This document shows positions 34,918 through 44,381 of a stretch of DNA of 64,000 nucleotides, piece by piece. How positions within the stretch are numbered: the stretch's first letter is position 1; each line of letters starts with the position of its first letter. The stretch spans positions 1-64,000 of the IMG/VR virus record IMGVR_UViG_3300047200_000500. One strand, 5' to 3'. Made by a program: the position numbers and the translations under genes. The stretch comes from a virus. The notes beneath the pieces were generated by a model. It saw nothing but the letters and a program-made list of their open reading frames with translations, made no database searches and was not told where the DNA came from.

Positions 34918-35520
34918 ATGGTACTGCACATATGTGTAGTATGTGCAGTACTGTCTACTATTAAAATTTATAGTGATATGTTTCTAAATGAAACATCATT
35001 AGAAACATCATTGTCACCAGAAGTATTATTGCCGCTGGAAGCGCCACAAATTGTAATGTCTGTTTCCGCAACAAAATCTCAAGTTGTTTCACAGCCAGTT
35101 CTACCGGTTAAAGTTGTCATAGCGAAAAATGAAAAAATACCAGATTGGGTAATTCAAGGAATATTGCAGGTTGAAACTAGATCATCAATTGGTAAAAATG
35201 GCAATATTAAATATGTTGATAAGCGCAGAGGATTGGCTGGTGAAAGAGGACCATTTCAAATGAGAAAGTGTTCATTTGACACAATCAAAAAGCGTGGTGA
35301 TCAATTTTGGATGTTGGAAACTGATACAGAATTTGCACAGGAAAAAGCAGAAGAATATTTGATGTATTTATACGATCATCATGCTAATAAAAATTGGAAG
35401 ACTACTGTTGCAATGTGGAATACTGGACCAAATGCATATAATGGATTATATAATATTGGTAGAAAATATGCCAGCTTAGTTTACAAAAAAGGATTGAAAT
35501 TGGTCGATCAATTTTCGTAA
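34918..35520 (+). CDS. Membrane-anchored lytic transglycosylase (SLT-like)
   Basis: Start uncertain: the open frame begins at a TTG (34867); the ATG at 34918 gives an immediate hydrophobic segment ([17 protein letters not shown]), a signal anchor. After a Pro/Val-rich linker comes an SLT-type domain: [15 protein letters not shown] with the catalytic Glu, [12 protein letters not shown], and [11 protein letters not shown]. It should cleave peptidoglycan glycan strands, either at infection or lysis. It overlaps the end of the convergent UXS gene by 13 bases. Confidence 0.75.
   Translation: MVLHICVVCAVLSTIKIYSDMFLNETSLETSLSPEVLLPLEAPQIVMSVSATKSQVVSQPVLPVKVVIAKNEKIPDWVIQGILQVETRSSIGKNGNIKYVDKRRGLAGERGPFQMRKCSFDTIKKRGDQFWMLETDTEFAQEKAEEYLMYLYDHHANKNWKTTVAMWNTGPNAYNGLYNIGRKYASLVYKKGLKLVDQFS
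34921..34951. terminator. Hairpin after the 34530 gene
   Basis: A perfect 12 bp stem (34921-34932 with 34940-34951) with a 7-base loop. A T-run does not follow. It overlaps the start of the transglycosylase coding region, so it could also hide that gene's translation start. Confidence 0.5.
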
Positions 35521-36446
35521 ATTACCTTTTTAAAATAATCGATTGTTTTAATTAATCCTTCGTTTAAATTAATTCTTGGCTCCCAACTAAGTAGTTTTTT
35601 AGCCATATTAATATCTGGACAGCGTTGTTTTGGATCGTCTTGTGGTAGTGGTTTAAATATTAATTTAGATTTTGATTTAGTAAGTTTTAATATTTTTTCA
35701 GCCAATTCAATTATCGTAAATTCGTTTGGATTTCCAATATTAATTGGACCATGATGTTTTGATTCCATCATTTTTACAAATCCATTGATCATATCATCAA
35801 CATATTGAAAAGATCTGGTTTGTTTTCCTTCGCCATAAATAGTAATTGGCCTATTACGCAAAGCTTGTATTATAAAATTGCTTATAACTCTGCCATCATC
35901 AACACTCATGTTTGGGCCATAAGTATTAAAAATTCTAACTATTTTAGTGTTAACTTTATTTTGAATATGATACGAATGGAATAAAGTTTCTGCGCAGCGT
36001 TTTCCTTCATCATAGCAACTTCTTGGACCTACTGTATTAACATTTCCCAAATATGATTCATTTTGTGGGTGAATTTCTGGGTCACCATAAATTTCAGAAG
36101 TAGAAGCAAGTAATATTTTAGCTTTTACACGTTTAGCTAATCCTAAAAGATTTATACTACCATGAACACTTGTTTTAACAGTTTGAACAGGGTCACGTTG
36201 ATAATGAATTGGAGAAGCAGGGCAAGCTAAATTATAAATTTCGTCAACTTCAATGAATAATGGAAATGTCACATCATGTCTTATTAATTCAAATTTTCGA
36301 TTACTAGTTAGATCAATAATATTATTTTTATTACCAGTATAAAAATTGTCTACACATATTACTTCATTACCTTCTCGTAATAATTTTCTGCAAAGATGGT
36401 TACCTAAAAAACCGGCTCCACCACAAACCAATATTCTTTTATTCAT
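35508..36446 (-). CDS. UDP-glucuronate decarboxylase (UDP-xylose synthase)
   Basis: 312 residues of the short-chain dehydrogenase/epimerase family. GGAGFLG (9-15) binds [21 protein letters not shown] and [11 protein letters not shown] (Tyr-x3-Lys active site) are near-exact signatures of UDP-glucuronate decarboxylase rather than of other epimerases. The product UDP-xylose is a donor for the glycosyltransferases encoded nearby. A GTATATAGG element lies just before the ATG. Full length for the family. Confidence 0.88.
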   Translation of the reverse strand: MNKRILVCGGAGFLGNHLCRKLLREGNEVICVDNFYTGNKNNIIDLTSNRKFELIRHDVTFPLFIEVDEIYNLACPASPIHYQRDPVQTVKTSVHGSINLLGLAKRVKAKILLASTSEIYGDPEIHPQNESYLGNVNTVGPRSCYDEGKRCAETLFHSYHIQNKVNTKIVRIFNTYGPNMSVDDGRVISNFIIQALRNRPITIYGEGKQTRSFQYVDDMINGFVKMMESKHHGPINIGNPNEFTIIELAEKILKLTKSKSKLIFKPLPQDDPKQRCPDINMAKKLLSWEPRINLNEGLIKTIDYFKKVIYEN

Positions 36447-36465
36447 TACCTATATACAAATAAAA

Positions 36466-36753
36466 TTACTTTAAGACGTGTTTTTTCAATATATTAACTG
36501 TTTTTTCTAATAATTTATCGTAATTAATTTCATTTTGGCTAAATACTAATTTCTTTTTCTTGTGAACATCTTTAACAAAATTAAACAACTCATCTTTAGA
36601 TAATTTATGGGGATTTTGAAATGGGGATTTTGCGTTTTTTACAATATCATGCATTTCACCTAATAATGATTTTTCAAAATCGATCCATTCACTCCATAAA
36701 TTTTCTATTTCTTTTAAATCTTTTTGATCAGTTATTTCTAAATTTTCAGACAT
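36466..36753 (-). CDS. Hypothetical helical protein
   Basis: 95 residues, mostly helical and rich in Lys and Glu. No motif. It starts two bases after the end of the coiled-coil gene at 36755, on the same strand, so the pair is probably coexpressed with the fibre-like protein upstream. Confidence 0.6.
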   Translation of the reverse strand: MSENLEITDQKDLKEIENLWSEWIDFEKSLLGEMHDIVKNAKSPFQNPHKLSKDELFNFVKDVHKKKKLVFSQNEINYDKLLEKTVNILKKHVLK

Positions 36754-36754
36754 G

Positions 36755-37597
36755 TTATGTATCCTTGCTGTGAGTGAGCATTGAAATTTCTGTCTTCTCC
36801 TGCATTAATTTAGATTTAAGAATTTTAGCGCTGCTACCTTTAAATTTTTGATACATTTCTTCTAAAAAAGTAGTGACTAAATCATACCCAACTTCCTTAC
36901 CTGATGTTATTAATTTACCTTCATAATCTAAAAATCTTATTATTTCTACTTGGGCCGCAGCACCGTTTATTCCAATTTGACTAAAATAAATATGATTACC
37001 TTCATCAACTATGCCATTTCTCGCTCTTGCCGCTGTTATTGCTTGATCAAATGCTTTTTTAATATGGTATTGTTCTTCTTCTTTTTCAAAATCTAATTCA
37101 TCAAATGAGGTGATTTTCAATTCCTTTAGTATTGATTTATATTGTAATATGTGATTGGTAACTTTTCTAACCGCGCCAGCTATATATGACTTTGAAGATT
37201 CAAGTTCTGCCATTTTTTGTTCTAAGTCAACACATAATAATTCTTTATTTAATTTATCTTTAGTTTTTTTAATATCTCTTTGTAAAATTTTTATTTCAAT
37301 TGCTTTCTTTTTATTTTTAAAATATGCTTCTTGAAGAGCTTCTTTACTTCTGGTAATTTCTGATAAAATTTGTCTTATGTTTCTAAGTGGTGTCGGATGA
37401 GAAACAGTTAGAATATTATCCATATATTGAGATTGGGTTTTATAAAATATTGAAGTAGCTCTTTGTATTTCTGGCAGATTGGTTTTTATGATTTCAACCA
37501 TTTTTCCATGGTTTGGAATATTATTTAAAACTTCATTTACGTTTATTTCAATTAATCCATATTCTTGTTCGTTGTTTTTCATATTCATTAAATACAT
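36755..37597 (-). CDS. Coiled-coil protein next to the fibre gene
   Basis: 280 residues. Residues about 75-170 are a charged heptad-like coiled coil (RSKEALQEAYFKNKKK and beyond). The rest is mixed. The ATG abuts the stop of the fibre-like gene. Position suggests a fibre chaperone or connector, but there is no family match. Later ATGs at M4 or M6 are possible starts. Confidence 0.6.
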   Translation of the reverse strand: MYLMNMKNNEQEYGLIEINVNEVLNNIPNHGKMVEIIKTNLPEIQRATSIFYKTQSQYMDNILTVSHPTPLRNIRQILSEITRSKEALQEAYFKNKKKAIEIKILQRDIKKTKDKLNKELLCVDLEQKMAELESSKSYIAGAVRKVTNHILQYKSILKELKITSFDELDFEKEEEQYHIKKAFDQAITAARARNGIVDEGNHIYFSQIGINGAAAQVEIIRFLDYEGKLITSGKEVGYDLVTTFLEEMYQKFKGSSAKILKSKLMQEKTEISMLTHSKDT

Positions 37598-39751
37598 TTA
37601 TAAGCCACCATGGCAATTAGAGCAAGCTGATACTATATATCTAGCTACAGTTAAATCTCCAAAATCTGTTGCATTACCAGTTGATGCTATTGTGACATAA
37701 TCGATGACATTTTTTGCTGTACCTCCTTGATTTCCCCCGCCAAATACTCCTCTTAGTGAACTAGAACATGCAGAACCCCATCCTTTATCAGTTGTTAAAT
37801 CTCCAAATGTTGTAGCATTACCAGTTGAAGCTATTGTTATATAGTCTATAAAATTAGCACTTTCTATGCCACCACCAAATAATCCTCTTGTTGAATTTGA
37901 GCAACCAGCTGGAGTACGTCTTGAAATCGCTAAATTTCCAAAATCTGTAGCATCTCCAATTGAAGATATAGTAACATAATCAATTGTATCAGTTGGTCCA
38001 GTTCCACCACCAAATACCCCACGTGTTGTACTAGAAGAACTGCCTAATGACCCTCTGGCAACAGTTAAATCGCCAAAATCTGTAGCATTACCAGTTGAAG
38101 AAATTGTAATGTAATCTATGACATTACTAGCACTGCCACCCCCAAATAGCCCTCTTGTAGAACTAGAGCAACCTGCAAAACCATCTCTTGCAACTGTCAA
38201 ATCTCCAAAATCAGTTGAATTGCCACTAGTTAATATTGTTACATAGTCAATAATATTTATTGGTGCAAATGAATCATCTTGACCACCACCGAATACCCCT
38301 CTGGTTGAACTTGAACATGATGCTGTGCCATACCTTGAAACTCCTAAATCACCGAAGTCTGTAGCATTACCAGTAAAAGCTATTGAAATGTAGTCAATGA
38401 TATTAGTGATAACAGATAATGCAGTATTATAACCACCTCCAAATATTCCTCTTTGCGAATCGCCAGATGATGAAGATTCAGACGATAAACTTCGTGAAGA
38501 TGTACTAGAAGATGAATTAGATGAAGGTGAGGTAGGTGTTGAGGCAGTTGACTTAGAGGATGAACTTGATGAATTAGATGAAGGTGAAGTAGGTGTTGAA
38601 GCAGTTGACTTAGAAGATGAACTTGATGAATTAGAAGTGGGAGAGGTGGGAGAAGTAGGTGTTGAAGCAGTTGACTTAGAAGATGAACTTGATGAATTAG
38701 AAGTGGGAGAGGTGGGAGAAGTAGGTGTTGATAAAGAAGATGATTCAGATGAAGGCGAGGTAGGAGAAGTAGGCAATGAAAGAGTTGATAAAGAAGATGA
38801 GCTTGATGAATTAGAGGTGGGAGAAGTTGGATATGAAGGAGTTGATAAACTTAATGATTCAGATGAAGGTGAGGTAGGAGAAGTAGGCAATGAAAGAGTT
38901 GATAAAGAAGATGAACTTGATGAATCAGAAGTTGGATATGAAGGAGTTGATAAACTCAATGATTCAGATGAAGGCGAGGTAGGAGAAGTAGGCAATGAAA
39001 GAGTTGATAAAGAAGATGAGCTTGATGAATTAGAGGTGGGAGAAGTTGGATATGAAGGAGTTGATAAAGAACTTGATGAGTTAGATGAAGTAGTTGATAA
39101 ACTTGATGATTCAGATGAAGGCGAGGTAGGAGAAGTTGGAGATGAAGGAGTTAATAAAGAGAGTGATGATAGTGATGAAGATAATGAATTATTGTAAGAC
39201 TTACTGGAAATTGATAGAGAAGAATCAGATTCTGATTTACTTGATGGAAAAGATTTTGAGGAAGACGAATTTGAATCATTTGATGAAGATGAAGAATAAT
39301 TTATCTCTGTTGGACCGCTAGATCCAGTTGTTGTTTTTTCAAAATGGACGAATAATGATGTTATATCTCCATAATCTTTTTGATAAATTAATAATTTGTT
39401 GTTTTTATAAAATTTACTTTCTTGTATTGATTTAATGTAGTTTACTATATCATCTAAATTGTTAATATCAATTTTATTATTTATAAACAAATAAATGCCA
39501 TATCTTGGTTTTAATAATTTACTTGTTTTTATTAAAGAGTCTTTAACCAATCTATAAACAGTGTATTCATCTGAATTTATTGATAATAATGTTATCCCTG
39601 TTAACTTTATTGATAATTTTTTATATTCATTGTTACACACTAATTCATAGTGATTATTGTTATAACTATATAAATCATCTATTTTTATTACTAATAATAA
39701 CTTGTTTAATCCTATTTCAGACGGAGAGGTTGGTTGGCCGAGGTTTGTCAC
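37598..39751 (-). CDS. Virion surface/fibre protein: Ser/Thr/Pro linker plus six-repeat beta-propeller
   Basis: 717 residues. The N-terminal 150 form a folded region with no known match. Residues about 150-430 are a Ser/Thr/Pro-rich linker of near-identical blocks (SPTSP, SSSSLSTLSLPTSP). Residues about 430-717 contain six 40-50 residue repeats, each R-G-[VLI]-F-G-G-G ... IDY[IV]TI ... GNATDFGDLT, the pattern of a Kelch-like six-bladed propeller. Such a stalk-plus-head plan suits a host- or glycan-binding fibre. Confidence 0.75.
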   Translation of the reverse strand: MTNLGQPTSPSEIGLNKLLLVIKIDDLYSYNNNHYELVCNNEYKKLSIKLTGITLLSINSDEYTVYRLVKDSLIKTSKLLKPRYGIYLFINNKIDINNLDDIVNYIKSIQESKFYKNNKLLIYQKDYGDITSLFVHFEKTTTGSSGPTEINYSSSSSNDSNSSSSKSFPSSKSESDSSLSISSKSYNNSLSSSLSSLSLLTPSSPTSPTSPSSESSSLSTTSSNSSSSLSTPSYPTSPTSNSSSSSSLSTLSLPTSPTSPSSESLSLSTPSYPTSDSSSSSSLSTLSLPTSPTSPSSESLSLSTPSYPTSPTSNSSSSSSLSTLSLPTSPTSPSSESSSLSTPTSPTSPTSNSSSSSSKSTASTPTSPTSPTSNSSSSSSKSTASTPTSPSSNSSSSSSKSTASTPTSPSSNSSSSTSSRSLSSESSSSGDSQRGIFGGGYNTALSVITNIIDYISIAFTGNATDFGDLGVSRYGTASCSSSTRGVFGGGQDDSFAPINIIDYVTILTSGNSTDFGDLTVARDGFAGCSSSTRGLFGGGSASNVIDYITISSTGNATDFGDLTVARGSLGSSSSTTRGVFGGGTGPTDTIDYVTISSIGDATDFGNLAISRRTPAGCSNSTRGLFGGGIESANFIDYITIASTGNATTFGDLTTDKGWGSACSSSLRGVFGGGNQGGTAKNVIDYVTIASTGNATDFGDLTVARYIVSACSNCHGGL
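38450..39190. repeat. Tandem repeats coding the Ser/Thr/Pro linker
   Basis: Blocks of roughly 60-120 bases recur several times (for example units with GAGGTAGGAGAAGTAGGC and GATGAACTTGATGAATTAG). They are in frame with the fibre gene on the minus strand and also open a spurious plus-strand frame. Copy number could vary between isolates. Confidence 0.8.
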
Positions 39752-39941
39752 GTTGGCCCGATTGGTTAGTGCCTAAGAAATCTTGTTGATCTGGTTTTAC
39801 TGGAGTGTCTTGATTGCCTGATCTATTTATTTTTTCTGATTCATCTTTTTGGTTTGTTGCTATATCTTTATTAATAGTTGATTTAGCAGTTCTGTACTTG
39901 TCGATGGATTGCTGCAGTTTATTTATATTATCAAGCTTCAT
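39717..39941 (-). CDS. Small hypothetical protein
   Basis: 74 residues, polar, Gln/Lys/Asp-rich and probably disordered after a short N-terminal helix. It overlaps the start of the fibre gene by 35 bases and the end of the next upstream gene by 11 bases. It may be a tail-associated helper. Not recognised. Confidence 0.5.
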   Translation of the reverse strand: MKLDNINKLQQSIDKYRTAKSTINKDIATNQKDESEKINRSGNQDTPVKPDQQDFLGTNQSGQRDKPRPTNLSV

Positions 39942-40428
39942 TTTTAACTGGCCTAGTATTTTTTGGTTCTATGCCAGTAAATGGTTCATTCTCACCACTA
40001 AAAGTTTCTTTAGAAGTTGGAGTTGGTGGCTTATTATTTGGTGTTTCCATTGACTTTTTGATTTTATCAAGATTACTTGGGTATCCAACATCTTCTTCTT
40101 TATATGATTTAGCAATTTTTTCAACAGCAGAAGTTGCAATATCAATATCTTTTTGTGGAACTCCTTGGGCCTTTAATTCATTTGATAACATATGTCCGAA
40201 ATGATTATCATTAATCCACTTAATACTATGAATTTTTCTGAATGAACTAGTTAATGGAAGGAAATAATCAGAGTCCTTTGCTTCTAATGCGAATTTGTCG
40301 TTTATTTCTTCCCATTGAAATTGTACATTGTGATCAGCTTCAGATGGCTTTTTGTGTTCTTCAGTGATAGGGACTAATTCTAACATGTTTTTGAATGTCT
40401 CAAGTAATAATTTTTCATTTTGGTTCAT
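39931..40428 (-). CDS. Hypothetical protein with disordered tail
   Basis: 165 residues. The N-terminal 115 are mixed alpha/beta; the last 50 are Pro/Thr/Asn-rich and likely disordered. No domain recognised. First gene of the minus-strand fibre run. On this strand GTATTTAAA-like elements are not clear, but CTATTTACACAGGGC lies just upstream of the ATG. Confidence 0.6.
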   Translation of the reverse strand: MNQNEKLLLETFKNMLELVPITEEHKKPSEADHNVQFQWEEINDKFALEAKDSDYFLPLTSSFRKIHSIKWINDNHFGHMLSNELKAQGVPQKDIDIATSAVEKIAKSYKEEDVGYPSNLDKIKKSMETPNNKPPTPTSKETFSGENEPFTGIEPKNTRPVKNEA

Positions 40429-40467
40429 GATTTAGCCCTGTGTAAATAGATTTGATTAGGTAAAAAT

Positions 40468-40731
40468 ATGCAAAGAACTACTTTTGAAAGATTTGACATA
40501 GTATCAATTATTACTACTAAAAATGTTAAGTGGATGTGCGATTTGCCTGGTAAGTACCCAGATCCTAAAGGACCTTGGACAATAGTATGTACATTTCCTA
40601 GATCTGGTGAAATATTAATACAAAAGAACACTGCTTTAGCTAGAATTCCTGCAGCTGACACAATAAAAGTTGCAAATTATGAATTAGAGAATGTATTTAA
40701 TAAAATCGACGAATTACCTAAAGGAATATGA
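40468..40731 (+). CDS. Hypothetical protein upstream of recA
   Basis: 87 residues, beta-rich (FDIVSIITTKNVKWMC, PWTIVCTFPRSGEILI). A TTAGGTAAAA leader precedes the ATG. Its stop overlaps the recA-like ATG by four bases (ATGA), so it is translated with recA. No known family, but the link suggests a role in recombination or DNA binding. Confidence 0.6.
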   Translation: MQRTTFERFDIVSIITTKNVKWMCDLPGKYPDPKGPWTIVCTFPRSGEILIQKNTALARIPAADTIKVANYELENVFNKIDELPKGI

Positions 40732-41759
40732 CCATGGCTAAGGACAAAGAAAAAGTTAAAACGAAGGAAGAAATAGAGGATCTTGATTCAGTTCTTAAAG
40801 AAATTAATGGAAAAGATGGCGGATTAATTAAACTTGGTGGTGAGACAGATAAGGTAGAATCACTTACAACTGGGTCAATATCGTTAGATCGAGCTATTGG
40901 CATTGGTGGTTTTCCAAGAGGTAGAATTATTGAAATTTATGGTCCAGAAGCTTCAGGAAAGACCACAATTGCTCTTGGTGCCATAGCAGAAGCCCAAAGG
41001 GCTGGTCATAAAGTAGCCTTTCTTGATATGGAACATGCTCTTGACCCCAAAATGGCTAGGGGTATTGGTGTTGATTGGGATAAACTTCTTTTTTCTCAGC
41101 CTAATTATGGCGAGCAATGCCTTGATATAGCTTGTAAATTAGTTGCGACTGGCAAATTAGCAATCGTGGTTATTGACAGTGTGGCTGCTCTTATTCCTAA
41201 GGTTGAATTAGATGGTGAAATGGATGATGTTCAAATGGGTGCAATGGCCAAGATGATGGCTAAAGGTCTTCGTAAGCTTGTTCCAGTATGCCAAGAGACT
41301 GGTACAATGGTAATATTTATTAATCAGCTTCGTGAGAAATTGGGAGTGATGTTTGGAAACCCAGAAACTACTCCTGGGGGTAAAGCTCTTAGATTTGCCG
41401 CTTCAGTTAGATTAGATGTTAGAAGAAAAGAACAAATCAAAGATGGTGAAAGAGTTCTTGGAAATCATCTTAAAGTTAAGGTGGTCAAGAATAAGGTAGC
41501 TGAACCGCACCATGTGGCTGAAGTTGATCTTTATTTTGGTAAGGGTATTGATAATTTGAAAGATGTTATTGAATCTGCCATTGAATTAAATATCATTATT
41601 AAAAAGGGTTCTAGTTATTTTGAATATGGTGACATTAAAGCTGCTGGTAAGGATAAATTAATCTCTGCTCTCAATGCTGAACCAGCCAAACGTAAAGAAC
41701 TTGAAGATGGTGTTCGTGCCAGATTTGGAGAACTTAAGGTAGTAATTGAGTCTGATTGA
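40728..41759 (+). CDS. recA: RecA/UvsX-type recombinase
   Basis: 343 residues, closer in look to bacterial RecA than to T4 UvsX: SLTTGSISLDRAIGIGGFP, Walker A GPEASGKTT (72-80), LAIVVIDSVAAL (Walker B), INQLREKLGV with the L2 region, and TTPGGKALRFAASVRLD. It forms the filament for strand exchange and for recombination-dependent replication. The next ATG at 40734 is an alternative start. It is GC-richer than its neighbours, consistent with high expression. Confidence 0.96.
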   Translation: MTMAKDKEKVKTKEEIEDLDSVLKEINGKDGGLIKLGGETDKVESLTTGSISLDRAIGIGGFPRGRIIEIYGPEASGKTTIALGAIAEAQRAGHKVAFLDMEHALDPKMARGIGVDWDKLLFSQPNYGEQCLDIACKLVATGKLAIVVIDSVAALIPKVELDGEMDDVQMGAMAKMMAKGLRKLVPVCQETGTMVIFINQLREKLGVMFGNPETTPGGKALRFAASVRLDVRRKEQIKDGERVLGNHLKVKVVKNKVAEPHHVAEVDLYFGKGIDNLKDVIESAIELNIIIKKGSSYFEYGDIKAAGKDKLISALNAEPAKRKELEDGVRARFGELKVVIESD

Positions 41760-41790
41760 TTGGATAGATCGATAGTTCAAATCTAAGTAA

Positions 41791-42522
41791 ATGACAACCA
41801 ATAATACTAATATTATTGATATTCCAAAACCAAGATTTGGCATAAACCAGATAGTTTATATCAGGGAGAGTGCTCTTAATGGTTATTTGGAACCTCAAAG
41901 AATAGTACTGGCATATTTTGATCCTGACATAGGTAAGTATTGGTATTCTTTTAAATTTAAAAAATCTCCGCCAGTTACTCAAACAGTTGGCGATATTATT
42001 GATCTAAAAACTAAAAACCAAATCCAAATATTGGAAGATGATTTATGTAAATATGAGGAAGCACTTACTTTAAAGAGCAATTTTTTAACTGCGGAATTAA
42101 AAAAGACATCAGACCAATTACATGGTATAACTGGTGGACCAGAAATTGATGTTTTTGGTAATAATCATAATATTACAGATCATGACCTAACGCCAAGTCC
42201 AGATGACTTTACAGATTTTGGTGAACAAGTAGTTGATGATGATCTTGCCCATGGGTTAATTAGACCGCTTGAGATAAGAAATAATGGAAATTTTGATCTT
42301 CTTTTATTAGGTAATCCATTAGTTAAAATTGTTGGAGATGATGATTTCTCAGTAATTTCTCAACCAGTTGGTACAATTTCAGCAGGCACCACTTCTGTTT
42401 TTAGAATAGCATTCAAACCATTAATTATTGGTAGGAGAGTAGCAACAGTTCTTATAGCGTCCAATGATAGTAAAGACAGTATGTTTACTTTTGTTATTCA
42501 AGGGCAGGGTATTTCTCCATAG
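41791..42522 (+). CDS. Protein with HYDIN/SPD2-like Ig domain
   Basis: 243 residues. Residues about 130-243 follow the choice-of-anchor-D/HYDIN pattern: FTDFGEQ, LEIRNNGNFDLLLLG, DFSVISQPVGTISAGTT, FRIAFKPLIIGRR, and VIQGQG. Such domains stick to proteins or surfaces. The N-terminal half is unassigned. It lies between recA and the gp41 helicase, an unexpected place for a surface-type domain; it may be a virion protein. Confidence 0.6.
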   Translation: MTTNNTNIIDIPKPRFGINQIVYIRESALNGYLEPQRIVLAYFDPDIGKYWYSFKFKKSPPVTQTVGDIIDLKTKNQIQILEDDLCKYEEALTLKSNFLTAELKKTSDQLHGITGGPEIDVFGNNHNITDHDLTPSPDDFTDFGEQVVDDDLAHGLIRPLEIRNNGNFDLLLLGNPLVKIVGDDDFSVISQPVGTISAGTTSVFRIAFKPLIIGRRVATVLIASNDSKDSMFTFVIQGQGISP

Positions 42523-42532
42523 TATTTAAATA
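42521..42532 (+). promoter_or_regulatory. Late-promoter-like element before the helicase gene
   Basis: AGTATTTAAATA, ending four bases before the ATG at 42537. No ribosome site fits between, so a message from here would be leaderless. Confidence 0.4.
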
Positions 42533-42536
42533 TTCT

Positions 42537-43841
42537 ATGTCAGAGTTTAGCAAGTTTGAAGAAGAAAATATAATCCTATTAGCTTTAGAAAGTCCTGAAT
42601 TTTTTCATAGAATAGCTTCATTCATGAAGGCTGAATATTTTGTATCTGAAGAAGCACAATATTTGATGAAGTTATATTGTGAATATTATGAAAAATATGA
42701 TGAAGTTCCAACTAGAGAAATGGTTAAGAATATGGTTTATAAAGAATTGACTGTTGATGATCCAATATCAAAACCAATCATTGAAATAATTGACAGGGAA
42801 TTAGATCCAAGAAATGCTCCATTTATTAAACAACATATAATTAAATGGGCCAAACAAAAGCAAATTTCATTGCTTTATGATGATACAGTAATGGAAAGAG
42901 TTAAAGCTGGTGATTTTGAATCAATAGAACAAATAGTTGATGATGCGGCTAAAATCAGTGACACTATTATTAGACCGTTTAATTTTTTCAAAGATGTGGA
43001 TCAATTATTTGAAATTGAAGATAGAGATTATTTTACAACTGGGTTTCCAAGAATTGATAAAGAGATACATGATAAGGGGCCATGTAGGAGAGAGGTGATT
43101 TGTTTTGTTGCACCAACTGGTGTAGGTAAAAGTTTTACAATGGCCAATGCTGCAATAGCTAATGTAATGGCTGGAAGAAATGTGCTTCATGTTTCACTTG
43201 AAAATGACGAAAAAGTAACTGGAAATAGGTATCTTGGAGCGTTCACTAATTCACCAATAAGAACAAGAGTTGAAAATAAAAATGATATTAAAGAAAAAGT
43301 TAGAAAGATTAGAACATCAACTAATTCAGACTTGTATATTCTGTTTTTTCCAACAGATTCTATTACTGTTGATACAATTGAATTATCTATGAAGGAGTTA
43401 CGTAAACAATATAATTTTGTTCCTGATGTTTTGTGTGTTGATTATCTTGAATGTTTATTATCAAAGGTTTCATCTAAAAACAAAGATGATTATGGAAGAC
43501 AAAAATCAGTATCAAGTGAATTCAGAGCATTAGTTGCTAAAACCAATACTTTGGGAATAACCGCTAGCCAATCTAATAGAAGTTCGGTTAGTGGAGAAGG
43601 TGGCCCAATTAATTTAGATAAGTTGGCAGAATCGTTTGGAAAGTCAATGCCGATGGATGCGGTGATAAGTTTGAACCAAACAACTGAAGAATATACAGGA
43701 GCTAATGCTGGGCAACAATCTCATATTGGACGTATAAGATTATTTATGGCTAAAAATAGAAATGGTAGAAAGGGATTCATAGTTAATACTAGTATTAACT
43801 ATGCAACAATGAAAATGATGGAAGATTCAACATCTTCATGA
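42537..43841 (+). CDS. Replicative DNA helicase, DnaB/T4 gp41-like
   Basis: 434 residues. An N-terminal helical domain is followed by a RecA-like motor: Walker A APTGVGKS (192-199), VLHVSLENDEKV (H1a), VLCVDYLECL (Walker B), and TASQSNRSSVSGEGG (H3/H4 area). It should form the hexameric fork helicase, working with the primase at 57166. Fits T4 gp41 in length. Confidence 0.9.
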   Translation: MSEFSKFEEENIILLALESPEFFHRIASFMKAEYFVSEEAQYLMKLYCEYYEKYDEVPTREMVKNMVYKELTVDDPISKPIIEIIDRELDPRNAPFIKQHIIKWAKQKQISLLYDDTVMERVKAGDFESIEQIVDDAAKISDTIIRPFNFFKDVDQLFEIEDRDYFTTGFPRIDKEIHDKGPCRREVICFVAPTGVGKSFTMANAAIANVMAGRNVLHVSLENDEKVTGNRYLGAFTNSPIRTRVENKNDIKEKVRKIRTSTNSDLYILFFPTDSITVDTIELSMKELRKQYNFVPDVLCVDYLECLLSKVSSKNKDDYGRQKSVSSEFRALVAKTNTLGITASQSNRSSVSGEGGPINLDKLAESFGKSMPMDAVISLNQTTEEYTGANAGQQSHIGRIRLFMAKNRNGRKGFIVNTSINYATMKMMEDSTSS

Positions 43842-43844
43842 GAT

Positions 43845-44381
43845 ATGAAAATGACTAGACGATCTATAAGAGAATGGAATTTGATGTATCATTATATAAC
43901 ATTGACAGATGGCAATATTGCTGAAATTGGAGCACATAAAGGTGATACGACCATATTAATGGCAACAAATTTTCCAAATAAGACAATTTATGCTATTGAT
44001 TATACTGGCGGAATTACAATGCCAAAAGATCAGCAACATGAAAAACCACCTATAGTTGCTGAACGTGCTGTTCATATGCCAAATGTTACGGTTATAGATC
44101 ATAATTCAAGAACTTTGGACTTTAATAAATTAAATAATATAACAACGTTTTTTATTGATGGTGACCATTCATATCAAGGTGTAAAATCTGATACAGAAAA
44201 TTCTATTAAATATTTAAAGTCACATAATGGTGGATATATATTAATGCATGATTATAGACTTGATGATAAATATCCATGGATGGGAGTTAGAAAATATGTT
44301 GATGAATTGAATGAATTTGAAATAATAAAACCTTCACGTACAGTTTTGGCTATATTTAGCGTTAAGAAAGTTAAAATCTAA
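43845..44381 (+). CDS. Class I methyltransferase-like protein
   Basis: 178 residues. IAEIGAHKGDTT is the SAM-binding motif I; ITTFFIDGDHSYQGVKSD and GGYILMHDY match the Methyltransf_24/CmcI-type family, with a metal-binding Asp/His set. The substrate might be a sugar hydroxyl. It overlaps the end of the convergent radical-SAM gene by 11 bases. The ATG comes three bases after the helicase stop. Confidence 0.65.
   Translation: MKMTRRSIREWNLMYHYITLTDGNIAEIGAHKGDTTILMATNFPNKTIYAIDYTGGITMPKDQQHEKPPIVAERAVHMPNVTVIDHNSRTLDFNKLNNITTFFIDGDHSYQGVKSDTENSIKYLKSHNGGYILMHDYRLDDKYPWMGVRKYVDELNEFEIIKPSRTVLAIFSVKKVKI

Noticed and set aside
38450-39190. CRISPR-like array
   Set aside because: Repeats are contiguous, imperfect and in frame with a protein; there are no unique spacers of even length.
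38637-39197. 186-residue plus-strand frame rich in Glu, Val, Gly and Asp
   Set aside because: It is the antisense reading of the fibre gene's Ser/Thr/Pro repeats; the repetitive DNA keeps this frame open.
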